The notes below the pieces were generated by a model, which worked only from the letters and a program-made list of their open reading frames with translations, did no database searches and was not told the DNA's origin. 42,791 bases of DNA, taken from assembly GCA_016793115.1 (NCBI GenBank), contig JAEUIN010000375.1, forward strand, positions 1 to 42,791. The letters are read 5' to 3'. The translations under genes and the position numbers were made by a program. This DNA comes from Planctomycetaceae bacterium (GTDB lineage Bacteria > Planctomycetota > Planctomycetia > Pirellulales > PNKZ01). Of this stretch, positions 26,090 through 34,598 are shown in pieces (positions within the stretch are counted from its first letter, which is position 1; each line of letters opens with the position of its first letter).

Positions 26090-26280
26090 AATCCAGAGAC
26101 GGGGGATAGGGAGATACAGAGGGGATGAGGGGGATGAAATTCGGGATTTGAGATTTGAAATAGGAATCTCGAGAATCTGAAGTTTCGAATATCCAGAGCA
26201 AGTCGGGTTGCGCCGAACAGCCATTCAAAATCTGATCCCCTTCATCTCCTCCGCATCTCCCCATCCCCCTTCTCTGGATT
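26090..26280. repeat. Long imperfect palindromic element inside the operon
   Basis: Arm 26090-26136 pairs with 26234-26280: over 47 bp I count roughly 39 identities between one arm and the reverse complement of the other. The inner 97 bp include GATTTGAGATTTGAAATAGG-type AT-richer sequence, and the outer ends read AATCCAGAGA and TCTCTGGATT. The element sits between the 2Fe-2S and Mo-subunit genes. It looks like a MITE- or REP-type intergenic repeat; no target-site duplication could be confirmed. Confidence 0.8.
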
Positions 26281-26327
26281 CCAGGCACTCAATTCAAAAC
26301 GAAGCGTCGCTCAACGACGGAGTTTTT

Positions 26328-28586
26328 ATGTCGACCGAACAGAAGAAATTCAAAGTTATTGGTACTCGCCCGATTCGGCATGACGGCGTCGATAAGGTCA
26401 CCGGGCGGGCCGTTTATACCAACGACGTGAATCTGCCCGGCATGGCGCATGGAAAGATTCTGCGGAGCCCGCACGCTCACGCGCGGATCAAGTCGATCGA
26501 TACGTCGGCGGCCGAGCAGTTGCCCGGCGTGTATGCCGTGGCGACGGGCAAAGACTTCCCCAACTTGAAAGACAAGATCGCCGAACTCGGCGAGGGAATG
26601 GTGAACCTCGCGCACTTGGTGACGAACTGCCTGGCGCGCGACACCGTGTATTACAAGGGGCACGCGGTGGCGGCCGTCGCCGCGGCCAACGGGCACATCG
26701 CCGAAGAAGCGCTGAAGCTGATCAAGGTCGAGTACGAGGTGTTGCCCTCGGTCACTTGGGTGCTCGACGCGATGAAGCCCGACGCCCCGGTGATTCATCC
26801 CGATCTGGTGACCGACGAACTCGGCAAGCCGGGGGCGAAGCACACCAACGTCGCCAAGCATTTGCACTTTGAAATGGGAGATGTCGAGGCCGGGTTCAAG
26901 AAGGCCGACGTGATCGTGGAGCGCGAATTCAAGTTCGCCACGGTGCATCAGGGGTACATCGAGCCGCACGTTTCGGTCGCGCTCTGGAACGCCGATGGTC
27001 GAATCACCGTCTGGACGGCGACGCAAGGTTCGTTCACGGCCCGTCAGCAGACGGCGGAGTTGTTCGAGCTTCCCGTGTCGAAGGTCACGGTGATCCCCTG
27101 CGAGATCGGCGGCGGATTCGGCGGCAAGATCCGCGTGTATCTCGAACCGGTGTGCGCGCTCTTGAGCAAGAAGTGCGGCCGGCCTGTGAAGATTCAGATG
27201 AATCGGGCCGACGTGTTTGAAGGCACCGGCCCCACGCCCGGCGGCTTCGCGAAAGTGAAGCTCGGCGCGACGCGCGACGGCAAGCTCACGGCCGGCGAAG
27301 CCTGGATGGCGTACGACGCCGGAGCGTATCCGGCCGGCATCATCGGGCCCGGCGCGATGTGCGTGTTTAGCTGTTATGAGTTCCCGGCCGCCGTCGTCGA
27401 CGGCTACGACGTGATCGTGAACAAGCCGCAATCGTCCGCCTATCGCGCGCCGGGGGCGACGCAAGCCGCGTTCGCCACGGAGCAACTCATCGACGAACTG
27501 GCGGCGGAGTTGAAGATCGACCCGATCGAGCTGCGGTTGAAGAACGCCGTGAAAGAAGGTTCGCGCCGCGTCGACGGGCCGGTGTACCCGAAGATCGGCT
27601 TCGTCGAGACGTTGGAAGCCGCGAAGAATTCGTCGCACTACAAGAGCCCGCCGCCGAAGGGAAAGAACGTCGGCCGCGGCGTGGCGTGCGGGTTTTGGTT
27701 CAACGCCGGGTTGAAGTCGAGCGTGTCGGCGAGCGTGAACGCCGACGGCAGCGTGAACTTGCTCGAAGGCTCGACCGACATCGGCGGCTCGCGGGCCTCG
27801 ATCGCCATGCAACTGGCCGAGCCGCTGGGGATTCGCGCGGAAGACGTGGTGCCGAAAGTGGTCGACACGGACAGCGTCGGCTATACGGACGTGACCGGCG
27901 GCAGCCGCGTGACGTATGCCACCGGTTGGGCCGCTTACGAAGCCGCGCAGGGGATCATCAAGCAGATGACGCACCGCGCGGCCGAGCTTTGGGAATGCAA
28001 GCCGGAAGAGGTGAAGTTCGCCGACGGCGTGTTTAGCAAGAACGGCACGGCGCTCGGGTTCAAGGATCTGGCCGCGAAGTTGCACGCGACGGGCGAACCG
28101 ATCGTCGTGCATGCGGCCGTCGAGCCGAAGGTGAACGCGACGAACGGTTTCGGTTGCCACATCGCCGACGTGGAAGTCGACCCTGAGACCGGCAAGACGA
28201 AGGTGTTGCGCTACACCGCGGTGCAAGACGCCGGCAAGGCGGTGCACCCGAGCTATGTGGAAGGGCAGATGCAAGGCGGGGCGGTGCAAGGCATCGGCTG
28301 GGGGCTCAACGAGGAATACTTCTACGATGCCGACGACCGGATGCGCAACGCCAGCTTCCTCGATTACCGCATTCCGACGGCGCTCGACCTGCCGATGATC
28401 GAGACGATTATTGTGGAAGTGGCCAACCCGGACCATCCGTACGGAGTGCGCGGGGTTGGGGAAGTGCCGATCGTGCCGCCGCCGGCGGCGCTGGCCAACG
28501 CAATCTGCGCGGCCGTGGGTGTGCGAATGACGGACATGCCGATGGCCCCGCACAAGGTGTGGAAGGCGCTGGCGGAGAAGGAATAG
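26328..28586 (+). CDS. Molybdenum hydroxylase large (Mo-binding) subunit
   Basis: 752 aa. Xanthine dehydrogenase/aldehyde oxidase-type catalytic subunit. The N-terminal domain (RPIRHDGVDKVTGRAVYTNDV, MAHGKILRSPHAHARI) and the Mo-cofactor domain (GGGFGGKIRVYLEPVCALLS, AYRAPGATQAAFATEQLIDELA, GGSRVTYATG, GVGEVPIVPPPAALANAICAA with the catalytic Glu in the last) are visible. AYRAPG rather than the form I CoxL motif AYRCSFR argues against a true CO dehydrogenase; 4-hydroxybenzoyl-CoA-reductase- or aldehyde-oxidase-like use fits better. The substrate is unknown. CGGAG before the ATG at 26328 decides the start; longer reading enters the palindromic element. No cofactor-maturation gene (xdhC/coxF type) is adjacent. 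Confidence 0.95.
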   Translation: MSTEQKKFKVIGTRPIRHDGVDKVTGRAVYTNDVNLPGMAHGKILRSPHAHARIKSIDTSAAEQLPGVYAVATGKDFPNLKDKIAELGEGMVNLAHLVTNCLARDTVYYKGHAVAAVAAANGHIAEEALKLIKVEYEVLPSVTWVLDAMKPDAPVIHPDLVTDELGKPGAKHTNVAKHLHFEMGDVEAGFKKADVIVEREFKFATVHQGYIEPHVSVALWNADGRITVWTATQGSFTARQQTAELFELPVSKVTVIPCEIGGGFGGKIRVYLEPVCALLSKKCGRPVKIQMNRADVFEGTGPTPGGFAKVKLGATRDGKLTAGEAWMAYDAGAYPAGIIGPGAMCVFSCYEFPAAVVDGYDVIVNKPQSSAYRAPGATQAAFATEQLIDELAAELKIDPIELRLKNAVKEGSRRVDGPVYPKIGFVETLEAAKNSSHYKSPPPKGKNVGRGVACGFWFNAGLKSSVSASVNADGSVNLLEGSTDIGGSRASIAMQLAEPLGIRAEDVVPKVVDTDSVGYTDVTGGSRVTYATGWAAYEAAQGIIKQMTHRAAELWECKPEEVKFADGVFSKNGTALGFKDLAAKLHATGEPIVVHAAVEPKVNATNGFGCHIADVEVDPETGKTKVLRYTAVQDAGKAVHPSYVEGQMQGGAVQGIGWGLNEEYFYDADDRMRNASFLDYRIPTALDLPMIETIIVEVANPDHPYGVRGVGEVPIVPPPAALANAICAAVGVRMTDMPMAPHKVWKALAEKE

Positions 28587-28588
28587 TT

Positions 28589-28662
28589 GCCAGGGGCCAG
28601 GAGGCAGGCGCCGGCTGCCAGGGGCCAGGGGTCAGTTGAAACCCTGAACCCTGAACCCTGAA
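28589..28662. repeat. Short direct repeats after the Mo-subunit gene
   Basis: GCCAGGGGCCAGG occurs twice (28589-28601 and 28617-28629), and CCCTGAA is repeated three times in tandem (28642-28662). The tract is GC-rich, without coding potential. It is a planctomycete-style tandem-repeat spacer, probably slippage-prone. Confidence 0.8.
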
Positions 28663-28682
28663 CGCCGACGCTCAGTCGGCAT

Positions 28683-28728
28683 AAAAAAAGAGCCGCGGTC
28701 GAATCGCCGTTGCGACTCGACCGCGGCT
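28683..28728 (-). terminator. Intrinsic terminator of the secreted CxxC protein gene
   Basis: On the minus strand, AGCCGCGGTCGA (arms 28691-28702 and 28717-28728, 12 bp perfect) is followed by a run of seven T (28683-28689). It lies 53 bp past the stop of the gene at 28781. On the plus strand no T-run follows, so it is directional. Confidence 0.85.
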
Positions 28729-28780
28729 GCGTACGTTTCGGCTCGGCGCGGTTCTTGCGAACCGCGTCGAACGGCGAGCG

Positions 28781-29341
28781 TTACTGAATAGCCGACTTGA
28801 CGGCGCTCAGCACGGCGGCGCTGTCGAGCTTGCCGGCGGCGAAGCCCATGCTGGCGACGACCTTGCTCTTGTTGGCGATGATCACGGTGACTTCGGCGTC
28901 GGGGTTGAGGCCGTAGTTGGCCGGACCGTTTTCGCTTTCGACCGGAACGACGACCGGGACCTTATCGGTCGTGGCGTGAGCGGCCAGTTCCTTAGCGGCC
29001 TTCTCGGCGGCGGCCTTGTCGGCGTTGAGCACGTTGACGAAGGCGGCGAGCTTCTTGTCTTCGTTCGCGGCGACGGCCGAGTTCAATTCCTTCGTTAGGT
29101 TGGCGACTTCGCCGCTGGTGCTGCGGGTGAAGACCATGACTTGCGGACGCGGGCCGTATTTGCAGCGATAGCAGAGCTGATCGCCGTTCTCGGCCAGACC
29201 GTCGCCGGCGGCTCCCGCCACCTTCACGACTTGGAACGCGCCGATGCCTTCACCGGCCGCGAGACCGCTCTTCAGTTCTTCGGCGACCAGGGCCGAGCAC
29301 GACAGCGCGACGACGGCCAACGAGGCCAACAGTTTCTTCAT
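28781..29341 (-). CDS. Secreted protein with CYRC motif, unknown function
   Basis: 186 aa with an unambiguous signal peptide (MKKLLASLAVVALSCSALVAEE). The mature part begins with a short segment, then DQLCYRCKYGPRPQVMVFTR: a CxxC pair followed by a strand, as in thioredoxin-like domains, and an AAAEKAAKELAAHA helix and VTVIIANKSKVVASMGF. A thioredoxin-like fold is possible, with CYRC as a potential redox or metal site, but the loop lacks the usual WC start. The gene has an excellent GAGG five bases before the ATG and its own strong terminator, so it is probably well expressed. Planctomycetes have similar extracytoplasmic proteins. Confidence 0.8.
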   Translation of the reverse strand: MKKLLASLAVVALSCSALVAEELKSGLAAGEGIGAFQVVKVAGAAGDGLAENGDQLCYRCKYGPRPQVMVFTRSTSGEVANLTKELNSAVAANEDKKLAAFVNVLNADKAAAEKAAKELAAHATTDKVPVVVPVESENGPANYGLNPDAEVTVIIANKSKVVASMGFAAGKLDSAAVLSAVKSAIQ

Positions 29342-29631
29342 AAGTTCCTCTCCGTAACGAACAACAGGGTGCGGAAAATTTCGAACCGACGCTCGCCAAT
29401 CTATGCAAGGAAAATTCCGAACGCAACTGCCCGCGCCGCCGAAGCGGCGCGAACCATGCACGGCCGGTCATGCATTGTTGCCGCAAGATGAAAAAGCGAC
29501 CCCGATTTGATGAAACCGGGCAAGGCAAACGGACTGCGTCGGGTTCGATTCGCTCCCTACTACGACGGCGCGACGACGACGGTTCGCACTTTTTTTGTTG
29601 CCGGCAGGGGGCAAGGATGTGCGGCCGTCGA

Positions 29632-31419
29632 TCAGTTGCTCGCCGTCTGTAAGCGGAGTTCGAGCGTGAGCGAATCTGCGCCGTCGATCAAGCGAATGCC
29701 GGCGTCTTCGAACAGCCGCAGCGCTTCGAGGCCGAGTTCGAGTTGACCTTCGGCGGCAGGCTTGTCCCCCCCGGCCGCGAGCATCCGCCGGCCGACGATC
29801 AACGGCCGGTTCGCCGCGAGGATCGTCGCGAGCTCTTGTGCGCGGATTTCCAAGGCGAAGCTGTCCGAGGTCGTCGGCGTCGACGGTTGCTTGCCCAATT
29901 GATCGGCCAACGTGCGCACCAAGTCGACGTGCGAGCCGACGATGAAGTGTTTGCCGACGCGGGCGCAAGCCGGCCGGAAGTTGAATTGCACCGGCGCGTT
30001 GTCTTGGTCGGTCTCGCCGACCCGCAAGTAAGTGCCGTAATGAATCTCGGCGTCGCCCCGTTGCTCGCTCTTAAGCAACAACTGGGCGCGACCCTTCTGC
30101 GCGCCGTCGACGTTGGTCAGCCCGACGACGTTTTGAAACGCCAACTGCAGGTGCGGCGCGAACTCTAGCGGGTGCTTCAATTCCCAGACAACGGCGAAGC
30201 TCGGCAGCTTCAGCGCCGGCGTCGGTTCGCCGTCGACCCCGAACTTGCGCTCGGCGGCGATGATGCGCCACTTCGGTTCGAGTTCGCCGAGCACTTGGCT
30301 GCCGAAATCTTTGCCCGAAAAGTAGAGGCCGAGATTCGTGTCGGCCTTCGTGAAGCCGACGTTCGTCTGTTCGTCGAACAAATCGCTGCGGGCCTGCCAC
30401 ATGCCGCCGACGTCGCGATGCGCCGTGAGCGTCGCGATCGTGCCCGGCACGTCGAGCGCGATCTCGGCCGATTGGTTCGGCTTATCGGCGAAGAACCAGG
30501 TGCGCGTCGGCGCAACCTTCGCGCGGTCGCGCGGCAGATGCGCGGCGAAGCGAAGCCCTTGTTCGTTCAGTTGCAAGGTCGCGGCCAGGTAGTCGGCCTG
30601 CGAGACGGCGTCGAGCGCTCCGCCGAGGAGCAACTCCAGTAGAGCGTTGTTCGATTTCTGCCCCAGCGCCTTCGCCATGCCGGCCAGCAATCGCAAGGGC
30701 GCCAGCCGCACGAACGCGAACCCGGCGTCGTTGCCTGCGGCGTGCTTGCGGGCGGCGCGATACACGGCGTCGTCGGCGAGCGACGCGGACTTCTCGTCGC
30801 TCTCTTTCGCGTCGTTTTCCGCGGCGGCCAAATACCGGTCGGCGACGCCCTTCAGGGCCTCCGCCTTATTGCTCACCACCAGCAAATCACCGAGCAGCAC
30901 ATGGGCTTCGTTCTTGCCGAACGTCCAGCCGGTGAAGCCGCGATAATCTTCCGACTTGATCGGCGATTCGCGTCCTTTGTTCTCGGCGTCGGCCTCGGTC
31001 ATTTCGACGAGAGCGTCGTGCAGCTTCGCGAGCAGTTCGGCGTCGCCGCTGCGGACGAATAGAAAGGCCGCTTGCTCCGAAGTGTCGAAGGCCGCCGTCA
31101 CCCCGCCCGCGGTGAGCGTTTCGATCGCGGTCCGCCACTCGACGCCGAGCCGCCGCTCGAGCACTTCCACCACGGTCTTCAACGTCCGAAAATCTTTCGA
31201 CTCCCAGTATTTCGCGACGGCGGGAAACTGATCGGCGAGCTGCCGTGCCTTATCGCTCAGCACCAGATCGATCAGCTCCTGCGGCCGCGAGAACTCGCCG
31301 TAGAGGGCCGTGGAGTTCGTCAGCAAGCGGTCGACGGCCGGCGGTTCCGCGCATCCGACCGGACGCGAACTCGTGGCGACGACGACCGCGAGAGCACAAA
31401 GAATGATCAGGCGACGCAT
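29632..31419 (-). CDS. DUF3352-like secreted protein
   Basis: 595 aa with a signal peptide (MRRLIILCALAVVVATSSRPVGCAEP; the Cys could be a lipobox, though the preceding residues VG are imperfect). The body alternates strands and helices (FLFVRSGDAELLAKLHDAL, FGKNEAHVLLGDLLVVSNKAEALKGVADR) in the manner of DUF3352 proteins, which occur in planctomycetes and cyanobacteria with no known biochemical role. The start at 31419 is the Met of MRRLIILCA; upstream in-frame codons up to 31611 have no signal-peptide character. It is divergent from the DUF1800 gene (170 bp between starts). Confidence 0.75.
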   Translation of the reverse strand: MRRLIILCALAVVVATSSRPVGCAEPPAVDRLLTNSTALYGEFSRPQELIDLVLSDKARQLADQFPAVAKYWESKDFRTLKTVVEVLERRLGVEWRTAIETLTAGGVTAAFDTSEQAAFLFVRSGDAELLAKLHDALVEMTEADAENKGRESPIKSEDYRGFTGWTFGKNEAHVLLGDLLVVSNKAEALKGVADRYLAAAENDAKESDEKSASLADDAVYRAARKHAAGNDAGFAFVRLAPLRLLAGMAKALGQKSNNALLELLLGGALDAVSQADYLAATLQLNEQGLRFAAHLPRDRAKVAPTRTWFFADKPNQSAEIALDVPGTIATLTAHRDVGGMWQARSDLFDEQTNVGFTKADTNLGLYFSGKDFGSQVLGELEPKWRIIAAERKFGVDGEPTPALKLPSFAVVWELKHPLEFAPHLQLAFQNVVGLTNVDGAQKGRAQLLLKSEQRGDAEIHYGTYLRVGETDQDNAPVQFNFRPACARVGKHFIVGSHVDLVRTLADQLGKQPSTPTTSDSFALEIRAQELATILAANRPLIVGRRMLAAGGDKPAAEGQLELGLEALRLFEDAGIRLIDGADSLTLELRLQTASN

Positions 31420-31589
31420 AGCTAGTTTCCCCGAATGGCGAACGTGGGCCTTGCAACGTCGGAGTTTACCCGCCGCCGGCCTCCCCGGTTTCAGCCGGCG
31501 AGTAAATTCAGGTGCGGCGCCGCAGGCGAAACTTCTACCGTCGGCCGCAGGTATATTCGACGTTCCGCCGCTTCGCAGGGAGATAGGCC

Positions 31590-33023
31590 ATGTCGCGGGC
31601 TCGAACAGCAAACATGCCGGACTTCACCGACCCCAACTGGGCCTGGCAGCCTTATCGGCCGAGCGAGGCCGCGCCCTGGAACGGCCGCCGCGCGGCCCAT
31701 TTGCTCCGTCGCGCCGGCTTCGGCGGCACGTGGAGCGAGATTCAAGCGGCCGTCGCGGCCGGACCCGAAGCGACGCTCGAACGACTCTTCGCCGGCGGGC
31801 CCGACACCGCGGCGTTCGACGCCGAGGCCCGCTCGACGATCGCCTCGTTGATCGCCGTCGGGGGGAAGCAAGACCTGCCGGCGTGGTGGCTGTTCGTCAT
31901 GTTGCACGGCGGGCACCCGCTGCGCGAGAAGCTCACGCTCTTCTGGCACGGCCACTTCGCCACTAGCGCGGCGAAGGTGACGGATCAGCAGTTGATGCTC
32001 GAGCAAAACGAATTGCTGCGGAAGCACGCGCTCGGCAACTTTCGCGAATTGGTCGGCGCGATGGGGCGCGACACGGCGATGCTCTTGTGGCTCGATTCGT
32101 CCGTGAATCGCAAAGGCCGGCCCAACGAAAACTTCGCCCGCGAGGTGATGGAGCTGTTTTGCCTGGGGACGGGACACTACACCGAGCGCGACATCAAAGA
32201 GGCGGCCCGCTGCTTCACCGGCTGGGAAGTGCACAACAATCGCTTTTGGTACAACGCGGCGCAGCACGATGCCGGCGTGAAGCAAGTGCTCGGCGCGCGA
32301 GGCAACTTCGACGGCGATGAAGTGATCGACGTATTGCTCGAGCAACCGGCTGCGGCGCGGTTCGTCGTCCGCAAGCTGTTTCGCTTCTTCGTCGCCGATG
32401 AAGAACCGAGCGAGGCCGCGTCGGCCGGCACGCCCAATTCCACGGCCGCGCGCCCGAGCGACGAGTTCATCGAACCGCTCGCCGCAGGGTTCCGCGCGAG
32501 CGGCTACGACGTGGCCGACGTGTTGCGAACGATGCTCTCTTCCAACTACTTCTATTCCGAAGCGGCGCTGGGTCGGCGTATCAAGAGCCCGATCGAGTTC
32601 GCCGTCGGCCTGATTCGCGGGCTGGAAGGAAAGACCGATCACTATGCGCTGGCCGCGGATCTCGCGGCGCTGGGGCAGCAAGTGTTCTACCCGCCGACGG
32701 TGAAAGGCTGGAACGGCGGGCGCGAGTGGATCACGACCTATTCGCTTCTCTCGCGGACGAACCTCGTCGCCGCGCTAGTCGGCGGCGGCGGACGCTACGG
32801 ACGCACGCTCGGACTCGATCATTCGCCGGCGCTGGCCGACATCAGCGACGCCGGTGAACTGGTCGAGCGGCTCACCGCGCTGCTGCTCGGCGTCGACGTG
32901 CCCGCCGACGTGCGAAAGTCGTTGGAAAAGATTGCGGTGCGGCAAGCGGGCGAAGACGAATACGCCCGCCGCGGCCGCGTGGTGTATGCGTTGGCGTCGC
33001 TTCCCGAATTTCAACTGGCTTAG
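31590..33023 (+). CDS. DUF1800 family protein
   Basis: 477 aa. The DUF1800 order is clear: AAHLLRRAGFGGTWSEIQ near residue 35, LREKLTLFWHGHFATS, RKHALGNFRELV, DTAMLLWLDSSVNRKGRPNENFAREVMELFCLGTGHYTERDIKEAARCFTGW, RFVVRKLFRFFV and YFYSEAALGRRIKSPIEF. The family is always near DUF1501 and is thought to act with it in the envelope or periplasm; no reaction is known. I find no classical N-terminal signal peptide from the chosen ATG (GGGAG eight bases upstream). It is followed after 11 bp by the DUF1501 gene, so the two are an operon. Confidence 0.93.
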   Translation: MSRARTANMPDFTDPNWAWQPYRPSEAAPWNGRRAAHLLRRAGFGGTWSEIQAAVAAGPEATLERLFAGGPDTAAFDAEARSTIASLIAVGGKQDLPAWWLFVMLHGGHPLREKLTLFWHGHFATSAAKVTDQQLMLEQNELLRKHALGNFRELVGAMGRDTAMLLWLDSSVNRKGRPNENFAREVMELFCLGTGHYTERDIKEAARCFTGWEVHNNRFWYNAAQHDAGVKQVLGARGNFDGDEVIDVLLEQPAAARFVVRKLFRFFVADEEPSEAASAGTPNSTAARPSDEFIEPLAAGFRASGYDVADVLRTMLSSNYFYSEAALGRRIKSPIEFAVGLIRGLEGKTDHYALAADLAALGQQVFYPPTVKGWNGGREWITTYSLLSRTNLVAALVGGGGRYGRTLGLDHSPALADISDAGELVERLTALLLGVDVPADVRKSLEKIAVRQAGEDEYARRGRVVYALASLPEFQLA

Positions 33024-33034
33024 GAGTTCGAATC

Positions 33035-34282
33035 ATGACGACGTCACGACGCCGCTTTCTACAATCGACGTTGGGTGCTTCGGCCGTCTTGTCGGCGCAA
33101 GCGACGATGCCGCAACTCTTGGCGCGCACGGCGCTCGCCGCCGGTCGCTCTTCGGCCCGCGCGACGGACGACGTGCTCGTCGTCGTGCAACTCAGCGGCG
33201 GCAACGACGGGCTCAACACGGTGATCCCGTATGCCGATTCGCTTTACGGCAAAAACCGATTGGAGTTGAAGATCGACCAGACGAGCGTGCTCAAGCTCGA
33301 CGACGAGATCGGCTTGCATCCGAGCCTGAAAGGCTTCGTGAAGCTGGCCGAGGCCGGCCGTTGGAGCGTCGTGCAAGGGGTCGGCTATCCGAACCCGGAC
33401 CGGTCGCATTTCTCGTCGATGGATATTTGGCACACGGCCGAGCGGACCGCGGAGAAGCAGCGCGACGGCTGGCTCGGTCGTTCGCTCGATCGATTCGCGG
33501 CGGCGTCCGGAAAGCCGGCGCTGCGCGATACGCCCGCATTGCATTTGGGGGGCGGGCCGTTGCCGTTGGCGCTCGTGAGCCGCACCCAGCCGGTGCCGAG
33601 CATCGAATCGCTCGACGGTTTTCGCCTCCGCGGCGAGCGCGGCTTGGCGAACGAGGCGCTGCCGACGCTCGCCGCCGCGCCGCGCAGCGGCGAATCCGAC
33701 ATGTTGGCCTTTTTGCAACGGACGACGCTCGACGCCTACGCGGCGAGCGCCCGCGTGCAGGAGGTGCTCAAGGCGGAGACCTCGGCGACGACCTACCCCG
33801 CTCATCGCTTGGCCGGCAAGTTGGCGAACATCGCCAAGCTGATCGACGCCGGCTTGGAAACGCGGGTCTACTACGTATCGCTCGACGGGTTCGACACCCA
33901 CGCCAATCAACGCCAGACGCATGCCGCGCTGCTCACCGAGTTGTCGGAGTCGGTCGCGGCGTTCGTCAACGACTTGGAGAGTCGAGGGCAGTTGTCGCGA
34001 ACGTGCGTGTTGATGTTTTCGGAGTTCGGCCGGCGGGTGAAGGAGAATGCCAGCCTGGGTACCGATCACGGCGCGGCCGCGCCGTTGTTCTTGGCCGGCG
34101 GCGGTTTGCGGAAATCGATCATCGGCAAGCATCCGCGGCTCGACGATCTCGACAAGGAAGGGGATCTAAAGTTTCACACGGACTTCCGCAGCGTGTACGC
34201 GTCGATCTTGCAGCAGCGACTCCGATTGCCGGCCGAGCAAGTGCTGGGAGCGAAGTACGAACCGGCGGAGTTGTTCGCGTAG
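33035..34282 (+). CDS. DUF1501 family protein, Tat-exported
   Basis: 415 aa. The twin-arginine signal TTSRRRFLQSTLGASAVL leads the protein. The DUF1501 core is visible: VVVQLSGGNDGLNTVIPY, GLHPSLKGF, YPNPDRSHFSSMDIWHTA, GWLGRSLD, DGFDTHANQRQTHAALLTELSESVAAF and the metal-like motif MFSEFGRRVKENASLGTDHGAAAPLFL, which recalls alkaline-phosphatase/sulfatase-superfamily metal sites. AGGAG eight bases before the ATG supports the start. Second gene of the DUF1800-DUF1501 operon. Substrate unknown. Confidence 0.95.
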   Translation: MTTSRRRFLQSTLGASAVLSAQATMPQLLARTALAAGRSSARATDDVLVVVQLSGGNDGLNTVIPYADSLYGKNRLELKIDQTSVLKLDDEIGLHPSLKGFVKLAEAGRWSVVQGVGYPNPDRSHFSSMDIWHTAERTAEKQRDGWLGRSLDRFAAASGKPALRDTPALHLGGGPLPLALVSRTQPVPSIESLDGFRLRGERGLANEALPTLAAAPRSGESDMLAFLQRTTLDAYAASARVQEVLKAETSATTYPAHRLAGKLANIAKLIDAGLETRVYYVSLDGFDTHANQRQTHAALLTELSESVAAFVNDLESRGQLSRTCVLMFSEFGRRVKENASLGTDHGAAAPLFLAGGGLRKSIIGKHPRLDDLDKEGDLKFHTDFRSVYASILQQRLRLPAEQVLGAKYEPAELFA

Positions 34283-34571
34283 GGCCGTTGCTTCCGATCG
34301 AGCGCGGCGCTTTTGCTTCGGCGTCGACCCCGTCGCTGACGCTCCGGGCTCTGAAGCGTGTGCCCGGCACGGCACCAGTCGCGGCCTCGGAGCCGTGAGC
34401 GTGAGCGACCGGGTCGACGTTGCGGCTGTCTGTCGGATTGCCATGCAACTGCGGAACGCCGCGGAGGGCGTTCCCTACAGACGCTCCGCAGCTCGTCGCG
34501 AGTGACGATTCTAACGATTTGGCCTGCCTCGCCGTCTTTTCCGTAGGCGTGAGGTATGTTCCTAAGGACCA
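34283..34571. repeat. Spacer with planctomycete-type palindrome
   Basis: GGAACGCC (34453-34460) and GGCGTTCC (34467-34474) form an 8-bp perfect stem with a six-base loop, followed by CTACAG. The preceding sequence (GCTGACGCTCCGGGCTCTGA at about 34336-34355) resembles recurrent planctomycete intergenic sequence. No gene is supported in the 289 bp. Confidence 0.55.
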
Positions 34572-34598
34572 TTGTCGGCCCTCGGGAATTTGCCCGCC

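Noticed and set aside
26289..28553. Long minus-strand frame of 754 aa opposite the Mo-subunit gene
   Set aside because: It mirrors a gene with clear family motifs; its translation is Arg/His-rich shadow sequence typical of high-GC antisense frames.
28642..28662. CRISPR-like array
   Set aside because: Three abutting 7-bp units without spacers are a simple tandem repeat, and no cas genes are present.
32854..34398. Plus-strand 514-aa frame across the DUF1800/DUF1501 genes
   Set aside because: It is out of phase with both recognised genes and is Arg-rich throughout.
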